DNA of 64,000 bases from Luidia sarsii (Eukaryota > Echinodermata > Asteroidea > Paxillosida > Luidiidae). The notes under the pieces were generated by a model. That model ran no database searches. It saw only the letters and a program-made list of their open reading frames with translations, and was not told the DNA's origin. Location of the stretch: NCBI GenBank assembly GCA_949987565.1, contig OX465120.1, positions 7,516,587 to 7,580,586 of the forward strand, in the 5' to 3' direction. Positions 30,175 through 44,500 of the stretch are shown here, piece after piece; within the stretch, counting starts at the first letter, position 1; every line of letters begins with the position of its first letter. The position numbers were made by a program, and so were the translations under genes.

Positions 30175-33100
30175 CTGGATGGGAGTATGGTGGGATGATG
30201 GGAGTAGGATTGGTCGAGGATGGGAGTATGATGTGGAGGATGGGAGTAGGATGGGGAAGATGGGAGTAGGATTGGGGAGGATGGGAGTATGATGTGGAGG
30301 ATGGGAGTAGGATGGGGAAGATGGGAGTAGGATGGGGAAGATGGGAGTAGGATGGGGAGGATGGGAGTAGGATGGGGAGGATGGGAGTAGGATTGGGGAG
30401 GATGGGAATAGGATTGGGGAGGATGGGAGTAGGATTGGTCGAGGATGGGAATAGGATTGGGGAGGATTGGAGTAGGATGGGAGTACGATGGGGAGGATGG
30501 GAGTAGGATGGGGAGGATGGGAGTAGGATTGGGGAGGATGGGAGTAGGATTGGGGAGGATGGGAGTAGGATTGGGAGGATGGGAATAGGATTGGGGAGGA
30601 TGGGAGTATGCTGGGGATGATGGGAGTAGGATTGGGGATGGGGAGGATGGGAGTAGGATTGGGGAGGATGGGAGTAGGATTGGGGAGGATGGGAGTAGGA
30701 TTGGGGAGGATGGGAGTAGGATTGGGGAGGATGGGAGTAGGATTGGGAGGATGGGAATAGGATTGGGGAGGATGGGAGTAGGATTGGTCGAGGATGGGAG
30801 TAGGATTGGGGAGGATGGGAGTAGGATTGGGGAGGATGGGAATAGGATTGGGGAGGATGGGAGTAGGGTTGGGAGGATGGGAGTAGGATTGGTCGAGGAT
30901 GGGAGTAGGATTGGGGAGGATGGGAGTAGGATTGGGAGGATGGGAGTATGATTGGGGAGGATGGGAGTAGGATTGGGGAGGATGGGAGTATGATGGGGAG
31001 GATGGGAGTAGGATTGGGGAGGATGGGAGTATGATGGGGAGGATGGAAGTATGATTGGGGAGGATGGGAGTATGATGGGGAGGATGGGAGTATGATGGGG
31101 AGGATGGGAGTATGATGGGGAGGATGGGAGTATGATGGGGAGGATGGAAGTATGATTGGGGAGGATGGGAGTATGATGGGGAGGATGGGAGTATGATGGG
31201 GAGGATGGAAGTATGATTGGGGAGGATGGGAGTATGATGGGGAGGATGGGAGTAGGATTGGGGAGGATGGGAGTAGGATTGGGGAGGATGGGAGTAGGAT
31301 TGGGGAGGATGGGAGTATGATGGGGAGGATGGGAGTATGATGGGGAGGATGGAAGTATGATTGGGGAGGATGGGAGTATGATGGGGAGGATGGGAGTATG
31401 ATTGGGGAGGATGGGAGTATGATTGGGGAGGATGGGAGTAGGATTGGGGAGGATGGGAGTATGATGGGGAGGATGGGAGTTTGATGGGGAGGATGGGAGT
31501 ATGATTGGGGAGGATGGGAGTATGATGGGGAGGATGGGAGGATGATTGGGGAGGATGGGAGTAGGCTTGGGGAGGATGGGAGTATGATGGGGAGGATGGG
31601 AGTATGATGGGGAGGATGGAAGTATGATGGGAAGGATGGGAGTAGGATTGGGGAGGATGGGAGTAGGATTGGGGAGGATGGGAGTATGATTGGGGATGAT
31701 GGGAGTAGGATTGGGGAGGATGGGAGTATGATGGGGAGGATGGGAGTAGGGTTGGGGAGGATGGGAGTAGGGTTGGGAGGAGGGGAGTATGATTGGGGAG
31801 GATGGGAGTAGGATTGGGAAGGGGTGGGAGTAGGGTTGGGGAGGATGGGAGTATGATGGGGAGGATGGGAGTAGGGTTGGGGAGGATGGGAGTAGGGTTG
31901 GGAGGAGGGGAGTATGATTGGGGAGGATGGGAGTAGGATTGGGAAGGGGTGGGAGTAGGGTTGGGGAGGATGGGAGTATGATGGGGAGGATGGGAGTATG
32001 ACGGGGATGATGGGAGTAGGATTGGGGATGGGGAGGATGGGAGTAGGATGGGGAGGATGGGAGTAGGATTGGGGAGGATGGGAGTATGATGGGGAGGATG
32101 GGAGTAGGGTTGGGAGGATGGGAATAGGATGGGAGTAGGATTGGGGAGGATGGGAGTATGATGGGGAGGATGGGAGTATGATGGGGAGGATGGGAGTAGG
32201 ATTGGGGAGGATGGGAGTATGATGGGGAGGATGGGAGTAGGATTGGGGAGGATGGGAGTAGGCTTGGGGAGGATGGGAGTATGATGGGGAGGATGGGAGT
32301 ATGATGGGGAGGATGGAAGTATGATGGGAAGGATGGGAGTAGGATTGGGGAGGATGGGAGTAGGATTGGGGAGGATGGGAGTATGATTGGGGATGATGGG
32401 AGTATGATGGGGAGGATGGGAGTAGGGTTGGGGAGGATGGGAGTAGGGTTGGGAGGATGGGAGTATGATTGGGGAGGATGGGAGTAGGATTGGGAAGGGA
32501 TGGGAGTAGGGTTGGGGAGGATGGGAGTATGATGGGGAGGATGGGAGTATGATGGGGAGGATGGAAGTATGATGGGAAGGATGGGAGTATGATTGGGGAG
32601 GATGGGAGTATGATTGGGGAGGATGGGAGTAGGATTGGGAAGGGATGGGAGTAGGGTTGGGGAGGATGGGGGTATGATGGGGAGGATGGGAGTATGCTGG
32701 GGATGATGGGAGTAGGATTGGGGATGGGGAGGATGGGAGTACGATGGGGAGGATGGGAGTAGGATTGGGGAGGATGGGAGTATGATGGGGAGGATGGGAG
32801 TAGGGTTGGGGAGGATGGGAGTAGGGTTGGGAGGATGGGAGTATGATTGGGGAGGATGGGAGTAGGATTGGGAAGGGATGGGAGTAGGGTTGGGGAGGAT
32901 GGGAGTATGATGGGGAGGATGGGAGTATGCTGGGGATGATGGGAGTAGGATTGGGGATGGGGAGGATGGGAGTACGATGGGGAGGATGGGAGTAGGATTG
33001 GGGAGGATGGGAGTATGATGGGGAGGATGGGAGTAGGGTTGGGAGGATGGGAATAGGATGGGAGTAGGATTGGGGAGGATGGGAGTATGATGGGGAGGAT

Positions 33101-34540
33101 GGGAGTAGGGTTGGGAGGATGGGAATAGGATGGGAGTAGGATTGGGGAGGATGGGAGTATGATGGGGAGGATGGGAGTAGGGTTGGGAGGATGGGAATAG
33201 GATGGGAGTAGGATTGGGGAGGATGGGAGTATGATGGGGAGGATGGGAGTATGACGGGGATGATGGGAGTAGGATTGGGGAGGATGGGAGTATGATGGGG
33301 AGGATGGGAGGATGATTGGGGAGGATGGGAGTATGATGGGGAGGATGGGAGTATGATGGGGGGGATGGGAGTATGATGGGGAGGATGGGAGTATGATGGG
33401 GAGGATGGGAGTATGATGGGGAGGATGGGAGTATGATGGGGAGGATGGGAGTATGATGGGGAGGATGGGAGTAGGATTGGGGAGGATGGGAGTAGGATTG
33501 GGGAGGATGGGAGTAGGATGGGAAGGATGGGAGGATGATGGGGAGGATGGGAGTATGATGGGGAGGATGGGAGTATGACGGGGATGATGGGAGTAGGATT
33601 GGGGATGGGGAGGATTGGAGTAGGATGGGGAGGATGGGAGTAGGATTGGGGAGGATGGGAGTAGGATTGGGGATGGGGAGGATGGCAGTACGATGGGGAT
33701 GATGGGAGTAGGATTGGGGAGGATGGGAGTATGATGGGGAGGATGGGAGTAGGATTGGGGAGGATGGGAGTAGGGTTGGGAGGATGGGAGTATGATTGGG
33801 GAGGATGGGAGTAGGGTTTGGAGGATGGGAGTATGATGGGGAGGATGGGAGTATGATTGGGGAGGATGGGAGTATGATGGGGATGATGGGAGTAGGGTTG
33901 GGAGGATGGGAGTATGATTGGGGAGGATGGGAGTAGGGTTTGGAGGATGGGAGTATGATTGGGGAGGATGGGAGTATGATGGGGATGATGGGAGTAGGGT
34001 TGGGAGGATGGGAGTATGATTGGGGAGGATGGGAGTAGGGTTTGGAGGATGGGAGTATGATGGGGAGGATGGGAGTATGATTGGGGAGGATGGGAGTATG
34101 ATGGGGATGATGGGAGTAGGATTGGGGAGGATGGGAGTAGGGTTTGGAGGATGGGAGTATGATGGAGAGGATGGGAGTATGATGGGGATGATGGGAGTAG
34201 GGTTGGGAGGATGGGAGTAGGATTGGGGAGGATGGGAGTAGGGTTTGGAGGATGGGAGTATGATGGGGAGGATGGGAGTATGATTGGGGAGGATGGGAGT
34301 AGGGTTCGGAGGATGGGAGTATGATTGGGGAGGATGGGAGTATGATGGGGATGATGGGAGTAGGATTGGGGATGGGGAGGATGGCAGTACGATGGGGATG
34401 ATGGCAGTACGATGGGGATGATGGGAGTAGGATTGGGGAGGATGGGAGTATGAGGGGGAGGATGGGAGTAGGGTTTGGAGGATGGGAGTATGATTGGGGA
34501 GGATGGGAGTATGATGGGGAGTATTGGAGTAGGATTGACC
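30175..34540. repeat. G-rich minisatellite, 20/21-bp units, about 4.4 kb
   Basis: Units are GGATGGGAGTAGGATTGGGGA (21 bp) and GGATGGGAGTATGATGGGGA (20 bp) with variants (GGGTTGGG, GGTTTGGA, GACGGGGATGA), about 210 units in all. Larger blocks recur, for example the GGAAGGGGTGGGAGTAGGGTT-type blocks at 31800-31990 and 32490-32900, so it grew by block duplication. The plus strand has runs of three to four G every 5-10 bases, so quadruplex formation is plausible. The minus strand lacks stop codons in all three frames over about 1,490 codons; this is a composition effect and not a gene. Confidence 0.95.
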
Positions 34541-35509
34541 TGACCTGCGCACACAATATTACTGTACACAGCTACACGCATGTATTATTCATGACCACAT
34601 GAACACGGCGATGTGGTAGTCTATGTTTCAAGACATTCCTTGCGGTCATTCCTCGTGTGACGGCTTTTTAATACCACTCGCTGCACGAGCATGCTGTGAC
34701 ATGAATCAAACTGCTTGAACCCAAGACTCAATTTTCATTTTAACACAACCTCAGCTGGTTCCCATTGTAATGTGTAGGGGTCCAATGGTGTCGGAAATTG
34801 GGTTCGTATTGTTGAAGAACCACAAGTTGGTGGACTTGCGCACAGCTTCATTGTACAGTAGGGCTGTGTACGGGTTCTTTGATCTGGTGTCCGCAGCATG
34901 TACTGTTTGTACGATGCATTATATGTACAATATACAGTGTACATGTACATTACACACATGTACATGTACAATCATGTACCGGTACATGCGTGCATTTGGT
35001 CATCGACCGCTTTTAATCGTGTTTATTTCAGTAAATTGGTAAGACTGTAAGACAGAATAATTGGACGACACAATGAAAAAAACCATAAAAACTTTAATTT
35101 TATTTTATTTTCATTGTTTTTATGCATTTGGGGGCAGTTATTATGGAATTCCGTGTTGTCCTCGTTTTCCGTTAAATTCCGTCCGTTTTCCGTATCGTGG
35201 AGGACTTCGGACTTTAACTTTGATTATTCAGGAAGGCAACCATGGAAGGGCTGGATATCTCACATGGCAAGAATGCTGGTATACAAAACTGTCTTTGCCT
35301 TTTTAAATTTGTTCAAAAGTTCTCTGTTTTCCTTAATTTGTTTGACTGAAATGAGAAATTGTTGGATTACCATTTGTTTTCACATATGGGTTGTGATCCA
35401 AACTTACAATTCCATGTTGTCTCAATGTTGATTCTGGAATTACCTCTGTTCACTTACAGGTGTCATAATCATGATATATGCCTAGAATGTGTATGGCAAG
35501 AACGCTACA
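34541..35509. other. 5' flank of the CLN3-like gene
   Basis: Contains tgtacatg-type repeats (34920-34990). A possible 3' splice site, ACTTACAG at 35452-35459, would start the first coding exon's 5' leader and implies an upstream non-coding exon. No promoter element recognised with confidence. Confidence 0.4.
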
Positions 35510-35572
35510 ATGCAGCAGGGAGATGCTACAGTTAGAAATGATCAGCAGGTGTCAGTTTTGTCTTGGAGTTTG
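35510..35572 (+). CDS. CLN3-like exon 1 (start)
   Basis: ATG at 35510 is the first ATG after an in-frame TAG at 35483. It ends TTG|GTAAGT in phase 0. The encoded MQQGDATVRNDQQ... is polar, as in family N-termini, and its Trp aligns with the Trp before TM1. The exact start is the least certain part of the model. Confidence 0.6.
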
Positions 35573-38500
35573 GTAAGTGTTGTGTTTGCGGAGTGTTTCT
35601 GAGGGGACCTGGTTACTGAAAGTCCCATTAGTAGGTGTTCAAAAATAATAATTAAAGCAATTTCTTAGAAAAGACTTTAAGGTTTGCATGGTGGAAACAA
35701 TTATTATTAATTGGTTTGCGGTGACACCATGTGTATCATCTCTTTTGAGACTGAGTGTGGCTCTGAAAAGAGCTGGTGACTCAACGTTTCGAGCAGTGTG
35801 TACTCAGCTTGCGTCAGGAGACAATTTCTTGGTAAATTTGTCCCCTCACTTTTGCTAATACGTGTATGTAGGTTTAGTTTGAGTGCAATGTATGCATATA
35901 TTCAACACGTTTCTGTACCGTAGTTCCCTTTGGAAAGATTTTTGGTCTTAATTCTACATGCATATTTTTGTGTCATTTTTTACATACATGTACATGTACA
36001 TCATTTGGTTGAAGGATAGCACTTATATTTGTTATGTTTGGTACATGGTCCTACTGTGCTCATGCCTTTTGTGAATATGTAGGTTATGTGTGCATAATGG
36101 CAGTCTTATATGTATGATACAATACGTAATGTATTATACATAGACTCAAAGAAAGAAACAAAGACAATCTGTTATTTTATTTCATATTATGCCACAGCCA
36201 GAAAAGGGATTTATTGAGTGTTAAACACTGATTGTAATGGCAGTCCATTTAGCAATGTGAATTTAAGCACACAAGACCCAGATCGACTATGTGACACCAG
36301 ACCCAACTACAGGCACAACGTACTCGACCACGGGCATACAACACCATTAATGAGAATTAGGGGTACTCCAGAGAGACAAATTCCGGCTAAACAACAGACT
36401 TATTGAATGAGACGGACAGCTCTAATGCAGTATTAACTCATGAACAAAATACAAGATAGCTGTGCCAGTTAACGAGTAAAGGAGTCATAGAGGGCGCTGT
36501 AACACAACTTGCATGACTTTTTTCCCCCCTAAAGGTCTACTATACTAGATACAAAACAGTTTTATGTCTACTATACAAAACAGTTTTATGATAGGGTCAC
36601 ATGTCAGGTAATAATGCAAACAGTGTGAGTAGAATGCCTAAGGTCATGAAGGTCCAGCATTTCAAAATGTTTGCAAGGCACGCCGGGACATTGTGTTGGC
36701 ATGCCACAGCCCAACGATCGTCGGTCAGGCAGTGGAATTCCACCCAAATTCTTCACCGCAATCTGTACGCTTGGTTGGGGCTGACCAACTCGAAGATTTG
36801 ACTGCCTGGAGTTATCAATTTATTTCACAGAAATATATTGTTCTGATTGTTTTAGCGAGATTTGAAAATGATGCATTATTTAAAAAAAACCATATGGTGG
36901 TCTTGGGCGCTGTAAAACCCCCCGGCGCAAAATGGTTAACAACTAAGCTCTTGAAGTGAAATTCACAGCTCTTAGGATCCAAACAAGAGCAGACCTGCCA
37001 ACTTTACTGATTTAGTCGGAACTTTTCCAATTTGGGAGATAAAAAGTACCCAAAAATCTTAACATTCCGATTTCGAGCTCTGAGAAAACAAATCATTAAA
37101 AAATATATTCTAGAAAAATAGAATGAAAAATATGAATAGATAAGAATGCCACGGCCCAGTCACAGACAATTGATCTATTGAGGCCGCTATTACCACATTC
37201 GTAATGGTATAAACTCCGCCTCGCTCATATACGTGTATGGCAAATGGGACGTAAACCAGACTCAAACGTCATTGAAAAGGCCATATTCAAATGGGCTGTG
37301 ACTGCAGCCAGCCATACAAATGCATCTGCTTGCACGATCAGCCTGAGCCGCAGCCAATAATTTGGACACGAACTGAGACCTGTGACGTCATCTGTCTGGT
37401 GTACTGCCCCTTTCATGTTCGTACTGAATAAAGCACTGGCCAGGCACTGGCACACTGAGGCCACGTTAGGGTATCTATTGTGAGAATACTGCCACTTTAA
37501 GTTCAAGCATGCTTCAAGTATGTTACTGTACCTATAATTTCTGTGAAAAGATTTTGGTTTGATAGCCTCACTATAAAAGGGTGGAAAAACCCCTAAATCC
37601 ACAGTAGACCAACTATTGTTGTGTGGAGAAACGACACTGTCTGGCACAACCACGTACCCAAAAAATTTACTTCCCCAAAATCATGATTTTGTGATGCGAT
37701 TTTGTCAACTGGATGGCGGTCAGCAGTGCTAACAGGCAGTGTACAGAACAATGTACATTGTACATGTACGTACTTCGCTATTCCTACTGTACATACATGT
37801 ACGCGCCACACATATATGCACCATTAAGAAAACAAAATGTGGAAAAAAATTCCGCGAATGGTTGAGCCAGACCATGGATGTTGTCGACATTATACAATTG
37901 GTTGCTATTTCTGTTGATGTGATTGCATTCAATATTTCTATTCAGCAGTCAACATTATTTTTATAGCCCAGTAGAGGTCCTGTAAACATTTGAAATTTCT
38001 GTAGGATTCTTCAGACTTACATATGCAAGAGTCATGAACATGTAAAAGTGATGTTTAGAGGGCATCTTATGGAGATGCAAAATTGCCATACCCATGTACA
38101 TGTATCATGCTAGTGTTCTTTTCACAAGTTGATATTTGGCATTACATGTTTATCTTTATAATCCAAATTAATCCAAAATCAAGCATTATTGTTGTGGTTC
38201 AGGCTTAATTTTTCATTAACTTAACTTATAGTGATTGGCGACGCTGTACATGTATTTTAATCAATGGGGGAAAGCCTGACTTTTTCCTCTGCCAGGAAAA
38301 GACCATAATTATGCACTCAAATGCATACACATCAGAGCAGTTCCCTTTTTTAGTACCAGCTTTTTCTTTAGAATCTGATGATGGGAATGAAGATGGAGTT
38401 TCAGAAGTAGTATTCTAAAGGATCGCGGTCTCCGACCTTACATTGATGAGCCTGAATGGTCCCTGTGAACGTTTCCTCGAATGGCCACTTTACAACACGG

Positions 38501-41500
38501 TGTGCATTGATAGACCAGTGGACCCATTTGGCAGATGCATCGTTTGCAGTAACATCTCTTACTTTCTTTCACACAGATTGGATTTTTCCTGCTTGGTCTT
38601 TGTACACATTTGCCATATGCAATCATGAACACTGCTGCAGATACAATTGCTCAAAGGTGGGTTTACATTAGCAGTTCAATTTTTGCATTTTGCATGCATC
38701 ACCATGTATTACCATGTATTATTTGGCATACTGCTTGCAGCAAATTGCATCAGTATGAGCTGAATTCAATCGCCAACATGAAATGTGTTGGTGAAGTTAA
38801 TAAGGTAGTGTAAATTTGACCCTTTATCAATTAATTAGAAAGCAAAGAAAATTTGACTGGACTGGGTCTTAATGAACCAAGGCCTTTAATTTGTCATAAT
38901 AGCAAGCCACTACCTGAACCATTTAATACATTGGTGGGGCCTCCCAAACATAACCTACACTGTACATACATGTATGAGCAATCACCTCTAATAGCCACTG
39001 CAAACCCTTACACTACCCTTTCACTACTTATATACAAAAATATAAACTGTGTGACTATCTGGTTTGTTTCCTAAAGTTTTTGACGGTACGTATTTTCGAC
39101 ACTTAGCCTTCTGACTCACATCGCACGATGAAAACAACTCCGTATAACGATCTCAGACTTCGTATCTTCCGGTTTGTTTCCTGCTCTTGTCCGTCACCAA
39201 AAATGTGGAAAGTTAAGGCTCTTCCAGTAGGCCAAACTCGTGTGATTAAAAAAGTTGCTGTTTTGGGGTCTATTTTTCTAGGTACAAAATTGGCAGTTGC
39301 TTTGAAGCTCCAGTTTTCTTTATTGTTGGTCCTAAAAAAAATCCGAGTGTACCATAACAAAGCCCAACATACGTACAAAAAATATATAGCACGCAACTCG
39401 AGGCAGTCCGTTCTGGGTAACATGGCCTAATAGGCTTTTATAAAAAAAATGAAAAAAATAAAAGGGCAGCTAGAAAAAGTACCAAGAAGGAGGAAATGTG
39501 TCTCTTGAATGACATTGGGAAAGGTGATAACTGAAGAAGCAGTGAGAAAGAGGATTGTGGAGTTTTTTTAAACGTCACAGAAGAAGACATTAACTAGACC
39601 AATAAGTTTTAAGCAAATTTATAAATGTTTTGAGGAAAGTGTTAGAAGCAGTGTCGAAAAAAAAACCTGAAAGATGAACCAAAAAAATATACAGGGAAGA
39701 ATTTTACAGTGCCACACAGCATTTTGAGTTATTAAAAAAATTATTTTGCGTTTGGCTGCACTGGGACACCTTTCTAAACACCACCGTCGAAAATAGGTCA
39801 CGATGCTTACTGCGCGGTGCGCCGTGGACATCAACAAAACCGGGTACTCTTACGGAAATTACAGGCTTGATCAACATTCTCCATGATTATTCTAATAGTC
39901 TGTGGTGTGGAAAAAGTGACTGAGACCTATTTTAGTGTGATACTTTCGTCCACATTGGTCAGCTTGAAGAAAGGGACTTATATCGTCGAAAACCTGTAAC
40001 TGGAGGATAGACCTTCTGAATATTTGGGTAGCGTGAACGTCCTACAGGCACCACTGGACCTATTTTTTCCCTTGATGAAGATAATTCTTTGCAGTTCTTC
40101 TCGCAGTAGATCCATCTCTTGTATAGATTGAGGTAAAAGATGGATTACTGATGAAGATCCAGATCCATGTGAGACAATCAGGGCAGACCACTGTCTCCTT
40201 GCAATCTCTTGCCATATGATCAGTACTGATTTTGCATTGTTCATGTAGTTCACAGTATGTTTAATTTGCTTCAACTTGTCAACAGCTTTAATGAAAGCAG
40301 CTTTGTGGCAACAATTTATGGAGCTGGCAATGGCGCAACAATAGTTGTCAAAAGTGAGTAGAGTTAACTGTTAATCCATTACAGAAATTCAGTTTGTTTG
40401 ATTCCCTGCTGTGAAATGATTCACATTAAAAAAGTACATTTCAACATAAGGTAAGGCTTCTAATTATTGCTGATTGGTGCAACTATCTCGCAAGTGCATT
40501 TCATGCTGAAATGTAGGATAGATCTCCATTATTCTCAGACTGAAATAAATCACCAAGCACACACTTTGCTTTTTTTGTCTTTCTGCCACAGCTTTGTTTT
40601 ATTTTCCAAATTTGCTGTATCTTGCCAGATACCAGAATTTTGTGGGCAAACTGGCAACAAATTGCATTTCATCGGGCACACCAGTCCCAACCATGAAATA
40701 GGGCACACCAGGCCAACCATAGTACCATACACATGGCCAAGTAGACCATGTAAACATTCAGGGCACACCAGACCCTGCTGCAAGTATGGCTCACCAGACC
40801 ATCATACATGTGTACGTGTAATCAGGGGCGCACCAGGCCCACCGTTAACATGGCACACCAGTCCATCCAGGTTAGGCCACACCTGGCCCACCACTGTACA
40901 ACTCTAAACATGCGACCCAGAACACGTTAATGCAATAATTATACCACCCTGGCTCTGCACTTACATGTAAATGCTGAATAACAATTGGGCACACTAGACC
41001 CTAAAACCTGTAAAAGCCAACAGTCATGTTAACATTGATTAAGAACTCTGAAATGAAAAACACCGAAGCTTAACTATTAGCTGTGCAGGCACCCTATGTT
41101 CCCCCGTTAAAGTTACGGGAGGAATGGCCCATGGTGAACATCCAGGGAGCCATTCGAGTGCCTGACACAAAACATTGAAGTAACTGTCCTAATGCCTCCA
41201 TTGTATGCCAGAGCAGCTGTAAATGGACAAATAACTTTATTGGCCATTATAGGAGCTAATTTGTTTATTTATTTCCCACCATGTCTGTCAAATTCCCGCC
41301 CAAAACTGCTTAAAAAGCGCAAATGTCTTCCAAGTCTATACAGGATACAATTCCCCAACTGAACCGTTGGGAGGAAGATGGCTCTTGGTGCACATCCAAG
41401 AAACCAAACCAATAACTGTGATGATACAAGTACATGCTCGATTCAAAATTCACTTCTCATAAAGTACATATTACAAGGTGGAGACGGGGTGGAGGCGGGT

Positions 41501-44500
41501 AATTAGATATTTTTAAAGTTGGCACGTAGCCTGATTGTAACCCATACATGTACAAAGGCTGTGACAAACTGAAAACTTTTTACATGCATTGCTTAATGCC
41601 AGCCCTCCCATTCAGGTGTCTTATTGGTTAAAGGTTTTGTCACTACAGCTCTCTCATTGGCCAAAATTCTCTACTGTGATTGGCTGACACATATGCTCAT
41701 TGGTCTGTGGATCCTTTTTGGCAAAACTGTGTTTCTCAAAAATGTTGTAAAGTAAATTTAGCCAGCATGCTTTCCTCAAATTCTACACATACCTGCAGAT
41801 AATGAAAGCTGCTAAAAAATACTACCTTACACTCCAAGCACCACTTCTAGATAGTTATGCATGGAAGAGATACTTCAGTTTTTCTTGTCCCCATTTGCCA
41901 AAAAAAATTGGATCAACTAGATTGACAGCTTCACCGAGCCATGTTACACAGCGTGACGATTCCACATTGTTACAAAAAGGTCCAACTATCATACACAAGA
42001 AAGGTATGCACTTGTCTTCCAGGAAAAACAAGTGCAAAGACCTTCTGTGAAATACATGTACAGTTCAGCACTCTGCCTACGGCACTGGCAGCTTACAATG
42101 AATATTCATTATAAAGTTGCAACCAATGCAGCTGATTGGCTGTTTGCAAAAGAGCAGGAACCCTTGTTGACACAGAATTGCTGATGGCATTTTGTGTGGT
42201 AAGCACCCACAAGCATTACAAAGAAGCCAACCCAGCGTGTGCATAACATGTATAGTCTCGTACATTTGTGTTTCGATTGTGCTGTGATTTGTTGTTGCGT
42301 CACACCTTTCACAGCCAAATTATGAATCTTGTCAACCCGTGACTTAATGCCTAAATACTAGAATGAGTTCTGAGAATAAAGCATTTGATCAATTAATGAT
42401 AAAATGTCTTGTACTTAATTTTGTTTATTTTTGTAATAACTAAACAACCTGGTCTTCAACCGAAGACTTCTTGCTTAAGGTACCTGGCAAAATGTACGAT
42501 AAAATATACTGTATGTAGTGCCAAAGATAAATGCTGTGCCTCCTTGCGCATTTTTTTTTTGCAGACGTCAATGCATTTTTATTGTTCCGTGTCTCCTATG
42601 GAACACGGTTCCTTGCCAACAGTGTCATCATGCTATCAGGTATGTATCATTAGATAGTAGAAGGCTTTTATAATCAATGCTTAATATATAAGATGCAGAG
42701 AGCATAATACTGTTCTGAAATTACTTGACATATAATGTTCATCGATTATAGTACCGGTACATGTAGTTGTCGATTATCCGTTATCTTTATCATTGACATG
42801 CACATTCAGCATCACCACTGCGTGCGTGTGATCAGAACCTCATGTAAACAGCGTGGGCTTGCTTGGTCACATTAATGCCCTCTTGTGATAAAGCATCTTC
42901 ACTACGCTGCATGCCGTTTGTTCCTCCTTATGTAATTACATGTACATGTAACTCTAATTGTTATGATAAAATGTGTTGTTCCTTGTTCCTGGCAAAAAGA
43001 AGCCAATAGGTATATAGCCAGCTTAAATAACGAATTGTGGTTGCTGTTCAGACTTTGGACTAGTTGGACCTGTGTGTCGATGTTGAACAGTAAAGACAAT
43101 TGTTCTTGCTGGATTAAATTGATCTATCCGAGTAATTCATGCGAGCCCAAGCTCCCCACAATACTATTCAGGCATCAGAAAGTCTGTTCCCACTGTGTAA
43201 ATAATCTTAATTTGAATTGTGATTCAAAAACCTTTTTCTTCCACACAGTCCAAAAAATCGGCATGCAAAATACTGTGAGCCAATATTGTGGTTAACAATT
43301 GTAGTAAAAGGGTGGTCCTTGCAGGGAGACATATCAACAAGCACAGCACTTCCTGTCAGTCAGAGCGTGAGCGGTGAATTGTGGGATTTTAAAAACCGGT
43401 GTGATTCAGCGGAATGTAAATGTGATTTTTTAGAAAAGTCTCACTAATAGTGTACGGTAGTCCGAATTGCATTTCAAATCCCACTAATAATCATGTTGAT
43501 TGTGTCCACCAAAAAAACAAAAAATGGAGTTTGAATCGTTGTTCAAATCGCAATACAAATAATTGCATTTTGGGGGGACAGTTGGAACAGCCCTCATAGT
43601 TCCCATTTTCTGTTTGCTGTACCGGTACTTCCATTTTTCAAAAGTCACATGTTGTTGACAGATGTTAAACTTTGCAAAAATATAGGACAGCAATGGTATG
43701 TATTTCTCATACAAATTGAACATGAATGTGACAAGTATGTACCGGTACATTATGCTACATGTATTTTATAGGTTTTTTTCCCAATGTACATGTATAGCAG
43801 TTCAACACATTTTAATTTGAGTTTTTCGATTCATCTAGATTGCAAAACACAGAATAACACAATTCCTTGCTCCTTAAGGTCTGTTTTCACGGGGCACGCG
43901 AAGGATGCGAATGTGGAAAAAATGGCAAAGTCCTACATTCTGAGAAGTTTTTCTCAATTTTTTTTCGTGACAATGGACCTGTAAACCAGTCTTGCGCAGT
44001 TTGTGAGTAGTTTTCACAATGTATGTGCGAATTTCGTGCATAGCATTGCCGAACTATGGCCAGTCCACATACACGAAGAACATGCGACTAAATGCACAAA
44101 TGCTTAGCGCATATTTCGTGAATAATGAATGCAATCAGACCGACACTTCAGCAGTATATAATGGCCTTGAAATGCATTGAAAAGCATTGCCAGCATTAGT
44201 TCTTACCCAGAGGTGAGGGACAGAAGATGGACAAGCAGTTGATAGCTGTCTGGAGTTGATCGGTCTCTTCGTGAACAGTTCGCTTCACCTTGGTCATGCG
44301 CATTATGTAGGCCAGACGCCACATGGTGTGGATTTGCCGCCAAACATGCAAAGTCAACTGTTCTCAAGAAGTATGCGAAATGATCGGAGAAACTTCGCTG
44401 CTTTCACTAGAAATGAGCAAGACATTCTCCAAACTGTCAGAATCTGTTTGGGGTTTCACAAAGATTTTGTGAACATCACGCACGTCATGAGCACATGTAG

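Noticed and set aside
30036..34581. Three overlapping minus-strand frames of about 1,490-1,506 codons
   Set aside because: They are all readings of one 20/21-bp minisatellite that lacks stop triplets; flanking parts are unrelated and no start context or domain exists.
35780..35817. Third hammerhead motif
   Set aside because: The 5' core reads CTGACGC and the cleavage triplet GTT, so it is too decayed to call as a separate feature.
39978..40274. 98-codon minus-strand frame
   Set aside because: Half lies in dispersed repeat copy B and its start overlaps exon 3 of the plus-strand gene; no domain recognised.
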